Part shown: piece by piece, positions 61,151 to 64,000 of the stretch
Layout: each line of letters opens with the position of its first letter
How positions within the stretch are numbered: position 1 is the first letter of the stretch
Notes under the pieces: model-generated
Database searches by the model: none
The model's input: the letters and a program-made list of their open reading frames with translations, nothing else
Told to the model about the DNA's origin: nothing
Made by a program: the position numbers and the translations under genes
Assembly: GCF_015710575.1 (NCBI RefSeq)
Contig: NZ_CP065373.1
Coordinates: 5,704,001 to 5,768,000, forward strand
Source: Mycolicibacterium mengxianglii
GTDB taxonomy: Bacteria > Actinomycetota > Actinomycetes > Mycobacteriales > Mycobacteriaceae
Length of the DNA stretch: 64,000 nucleotides
Direction: 5' to 3'

Positions 61151-61459
61151 TCATCGGCTGAGTGCCGGTCCACAGCCCGCGGCGAAGGTCGGGTCAGACA
61201 TGGCTGAGTCGGCCGAACGGCGCCCACCGTTTGATGGTGGACCGGAGGCCGTCGCCGGGTCAGTTCGGCGCTGCCGTGACCGCTCAGGTGGGCCGGCAAC
61301 ACCCGGGGTGTTGGTGTCGGCGGCCACGCCGCGGACGCTTCCGGGCGTTGCCCACGCCTCGGCGGGGTACTTGCAGCAGCAACTGTTGGTATCGGGTTCG
61401 ACGAACTGCAGCGGCGTGTGGAAGATGTTGCGGCCCGTGCCGATACCCAGTCGGTTCAT
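61151..61459 (-). CDS. Hypothetical protein, doubtful, Cys-rich segment
   Basis: A minus-strand frame from ATG 61459 (MNRLGIGTGRNIFHTPLQF) continues through NSCCCKYPAEAWATP for 102 codons. The first 55 codons have strongly GC-rich third positions as expected for coding DNA, the rest less so. No family is recognised. It lies in a 589-base gap between TetR and the quinone reductase, which otherwise shows nothing. It may be a shortened gene. Confidence 0.3.
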   Translation of the reverse strand: MNRLGIGTGRNIFHTPLQFVEPDTNSCCCKYPAEAWATPGSVRGVAADTNTPGVAGPPERSRQRRTDPATASGPPSNGGRRSADSAMSDPTFAAGCGPALSR

Positions 61460-61621
61460 CGGGAGGGAAGATTCCACCTATAAGCAGCGTTGGCGTTGAC
61501 GGGTTGGCTGATGTCTGTGCGACAACGTTCGTTGCGAGCGACGTCGTCCGAACTCGATCCGCCCGTCCTTCTGCCCAAATACCCACGGTCTCTTCGCCGC
61601 CGACAACATCCAAGGACAGCC

Positions 61622-62629
61622 ATGCCCCTCGCCGTACGCTTTCACACACTCGGAGGCCCGGAAGTGCTGGAACTCGAAGAAGTCGAAGTTCCGCCGCCGG
61701 GTAACGGTGAAGTACGGATCCGCACCCGGGCGTTGGGACTCAACCGCGCCGAAGCGATGTTTCGGACCGGCGATTATCTGGACGATCCGGTGCTTCCGCA
61801 GGGTCTCGGATATGAGGCTGCGGGGGTGGTGGAATCGATCGGTCCCGAGGTGACCGGCTTTTCCGTCGGCGATGCGGTCAGCGTCATTCCCGCGTTCAAG
61901 ATGACAGATTATGCGGTTCACGGCGAGCTCGTCTTGGCGCCGGCGCGTGCGGTGGTCAAGCACCCAACCCATCTTTCATGGGAAGAGGCCGCTTCGATTT
62001 GGATGCAGTTCATCACCGCCTACGGTGGCCTGATCGACCTCGCGGAGCTACGCCGCGGCGATGTGGTGGTCATTCAGGCCGCCTCCAGCAGCGTGGGGCT
62101 TGCCGCCATTCAGATCGCCAACATGGTCGGCGCCCGGCCGATCGCGCTGACCAGGACCGGGGCGAAACGTGCCCAACTCATGGCGGCGGGGGCTTCGGCC
62201 GTCATCGCCACGCAGGACGAAGACATCACCGAGCGCCTCGATGAACTCACCGGCGGGGTCGGCGTCCAGGTCATCTTCGACCCGGTAGGTGGGCCGATCC
62301 TGACCCGTCTCGTCGAAGCTGCTGCCGCGTATGCCAACGTCATCATCTACGGTGCGCTTGACGACGAACCGACACAGTTGCCGGTGCTGCCGCTGATCGG
62401 CAAGCGCATCACAATCCGTGGCTTCAACATGTTCGACGTGACGTGGGACCCGAGCCGGTTGGAGCGAGCTGTCACCTTTGTCCGCGACGGCCTCGAATCC
62501 GGGGCACTCAAGCCCACGATCGACGTGGTCTTCGAACTGAGCGAGATCGTGGCTGCGTTCAAACACCTCGAGTCCAACGGGCAGGTCGGAAAAGTTGTCA
62601 TCACTGTGCCGGAGGTGAATGCCGCCTGA
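61622..62629 (+). CDS. Zinc-independent MDR oxidoreductase (quinone reductase-like)
   Basis: 335 residues from ATG 61622, behind AAGGACAG. The GroES-like half (PPPGNGEVRIRTRALGLNRAE, GYEAAGVVESIGPEV) is followed by a degenerate Rossmann motif, AASSSVGLAAIQIANMVGA, and IIYGALDDEPT. It has no zinc-binding Cys. It would reduce a quinone or enone with NADPH. It stands alone; a regulator remnant follows it. Confidence 0.85.
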   Translation: MPLAVRFHTLGGPEVLELEEVEVPPPGNGEVRIRTRALGLNRAEAMFRTGDYLDDPVLPQGLGYEAAGVVESIGPEVTGFSVGDAVSVIPAFKMTDYAVHGELVLAPARAVVKHPTHLSWEEAASIWMQFITAYGGLIDLAELRRGDVVVIQAASSSVGLAAIQIANMVGARPIALTRTGAKRAQLMAAGASAVIATQDEDITERLDELTGGVGVQVIFDPVGGPILTRLVEAAAAYANVIIYGALDDEPTQLPVLPLIGKRITIRGFNMFDVTWDPSRLERAVTFVRDGLESGALKPTIDVVFELSEIVAAFKHLESNGQVGKVVITVPEVNAA

Positions 62630-62642
62630 CGGGTGCGTTCCT

Positions 62643-62792
62643 GAGCGATGGGCCGAGCGCTGCCGCCGATTTGTGCAGCACGAGCTGTTCATGACCACGG
62701 ACGCAGTCTCACCGGAGACGATTGTGCAGATCGTTGACGACGTATTGTTGCCGTTGGCAACGACATTCGGGCGGGTCGTCGACGAAGGCTGA
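62643..62792 (+). pseudogene. Short remnant, possibly the C-terminus of a TetR regulator
   Basis: An in-frame stretch reads RWAERCRRFVQHELF, then DAVSPETIVQIVDDVLLPLA, and stops at 62790-62792. The amphipathic VSPETIVQIVDDVLLPL end is like the last helix of TetR regulators. No upstream coding part exists, since the reductase stop is directly adjacent. Tentative. Confidence 0.35.
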
Positions 62793-62953
62793 TCACCGTC
62801 CGTGCCCGTGACCTCGCGTCGAGCAAGATGACTCCGCACAGCCGTTTCCCGGTAGCTCACGATCAGCTCCGTCATGGTGTCCAATTATGTTGGGTAACCG
62901 GTAGGCGGAACGTTGACCGGATCCCGGTTCAGGACCTGCACTAAAGGAGACTT

Positions 62954-63883
62954 ATGCGTCGACAGCTGGTGAAATGGGCGATGACGAGATCGGCAATCGC
63001 CTGTGTGGCGCTGCTCGTAAACGGTTGTGCGGCGCAGGTCTGGGGCACGCCGCCGACCGCTGACGACACCCCTGGGGCAACTTCCGTGGCCCCGCAGGCG
63101 GCGGGTCCGGTGCTGCCCGAAGCCCCACCCGCCTCGCCGACTGCGGGACTTGACGGACTTGACGCCCGCGTCCGTCAAGCCACCGCCGACGCGGCCGCCT
63201 CCGGCGCCGACATAGAGACCGTCGTACTGGACCGCGACACCGACCAGACGGTCTCCAACGGGGTCACCAAGCCTTTCCCGATCGCGTCTGTGGTGAAGCT
63301 GTTCATCGCCGACGACCTGCTGCTACAGGAATCGGAGGGCAAGACAAAACTCTCCGCCGCCGACCGCAAGTCACTCGACATCATGCTGCGCTCCTCCGAT
63401 GACAGCGCGGCCCAGATGTTTTGGGACCGCAGCGGTCAAAACGCCATCATCGCGCGCGTCGTGGCCCGGTACGGGTTGACGGGCACGACGGCGCCCTACA
63501 ACGGGCACTGGGACGTCACGCAAAGCACCGCAAGCGATCTCGTCCGCTACTACGACATGCTGTTGGACGGCACCGGTGGGCTGCCACCGGAACAGGCCAA
63601 CGTCATCATCAGCAACCTCGCGCAATCCACGCCAACGGGAACCGACGGGTACCCGCAGCGGTTCGGCATCCCCGAGGGTCTGTATGCCGAACCGGTCGCG
63701 GTCAAGCAGGGCTGGTTCTGCTGCTGGAACGGCGGCAACCAGTTGCACGTATCCACCGGCATGATCGGACCCGAACACCGCTACGTGATGGCGATCAGCT
63801 CCCTGGACCCCACCGGCGCCGCCGCTGCCCGCGACAACATCACTCAGGCCGTCAAGACGATGTTCCTCGGCGGCAAGATCTAA
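62954..63883 (+). CDS. lppW: LppW-like lipoprotein, beta-lactamase/transpeptidase-like fold
   Basis: 309 residues. Lipobox LVNGC with Cys25 after a short hydrophobic signal. The serine beta-lactamase-like layout is kept: Ser112-x-x-Lys115 in ASVVKLF, SSDD at 147-150, and Lys251-Gln-Gly in place of KTG. The string DGYPQRFGIPEGLYAEPVAVKQGW is, from memory, nearly the same as in LppW (Rv2905) of M. tuberculosis. Function unproven; an envelope-located penicillin-interacting or degenerate enzyme. Ribosome site AAAGGAGA. Confidence 0.82.
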   Translation: MRRQLVKWAMTRSAIACVALLVNGCAAQVWGTPPTADDTPGATSVAPQAAGPVLPEAPPASPTAGLDGLDARVRQATADAAASGADIETVVLDRDTDQTVSNGVTKPFPIASVVKLFIADDLLLQESEGKTKLSAADRKSLDIMLRSSDDSAAQMFWDRSGQNAIIARVVARYGLTGTTAPYNGHWDVTQSTASDLVRYYDMLLDGTGGLPPEQANVIISNLAQSTPTGTDGYPQRFGIPEGLYAEPVAVKQGWFCCWNGGNQLHVSTGMIGPEHRYVMAISSLDPTGAAAARDNITQAVKTMFLGGKI

Positions 63884-64000
63884 TCGCCGTCCAGGGTCAC
63901 CGCGACGCCCACAAACCGTTCAATTAATAACCGCTGACAGCTGCACACCCGGTGAAATCGATTGGGCGAACGGACAATAGGCTAGGACGGGTTATCAAGT

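Overview
The window looks like chromosome from a fast-growing mycobacterium (Mycolicibacterium type). It is GC-rich and uses many GTG starts. Adjacent genes often overlap by GTGA or ATGA. There is a close LppW-like lipoprotein at the right end, a fused pcaD-pcaC gene, and a large secreted protein with a mycobacterial-style signal peptide. No rRNA, tRNA, CRISPR array, intact insertion sequence or prophage was seen. Most of the window is accessory catabolic gene clusters, each with its own regulator and transporter. Several gene remnants show repeated local loss and duplication.

Layout. (1) 1-4484: a FAH-family gene cut by the left edge, diverging from MFS transporter - arylmalonate-decarboxylase-like/GAF fusion - NodB-fold hydrolase - GntR. 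(2) 4636-10888: polyamine-type operon: XRE-cupin regulator, lipoprotein binding protein, two permeases, ATPase, FAD amine oxidase, small ORF. A type II lumazine-synthase-like gene follows. (3) 11475-15590: a collapsed TetR/oxidoreductase pair, then three SDR genes and a TetR. (4) 15652-24381: minus-strand quinate/shikimate and protocatechuate cluster: shikimate dehydrogenase, MHS transporter, pcaH, pcaG, pcaB, pcaDC fusion, QuiC-type dehydroshikimate dehydratase, with a TetR upstream. (5) 24528-28729: HisD-like dehydrogenase and MHS transporter diverging from a LacI regulator. (6) 28929-32696: DctA-type transporter, LysR and phosphonoacetate hydrolase. (7) 32981-37036: SDR, two quinone-reductase-type enzymes and an epimerase.

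(8) 37126-49645 is the most unusual part. A long minus-strand operon (M24-like hydrolase, taurine/nitrate-type ABC transporter, PuuE-like hydrolase, M20 amidohydrolase, MFS) diverges from IclR-amidase. A 2-oxoglutarate dioxygenase lies beyond the operon. Three copies of one operator-like element (TGTGCA-N5-TGCA) sit in the M24/IclR promoter region and upstream of the dioxygenase, suggesting one IclR regulon for uptake and stepwise C-N hydrolysis of an unidentified amide or imide. Fragments of a second dioxygenase and a second binding protein lie between the two parts.

(9) 50163-63883: P1B-5-type metal ATPase with hemerythrin domain, a secreted repeat protein, an alpha/beta hydrolase pair diverging from LysR, a GMC-oxidoreductase remnant, two ECF sigma genes (the second apparently frameshifted), an SDR/TetR divergent pair, a quinone reductase, a regulator remnant and lppW.

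Functions are assigned from visible motifs and recalled family knowledge; no database search was run.
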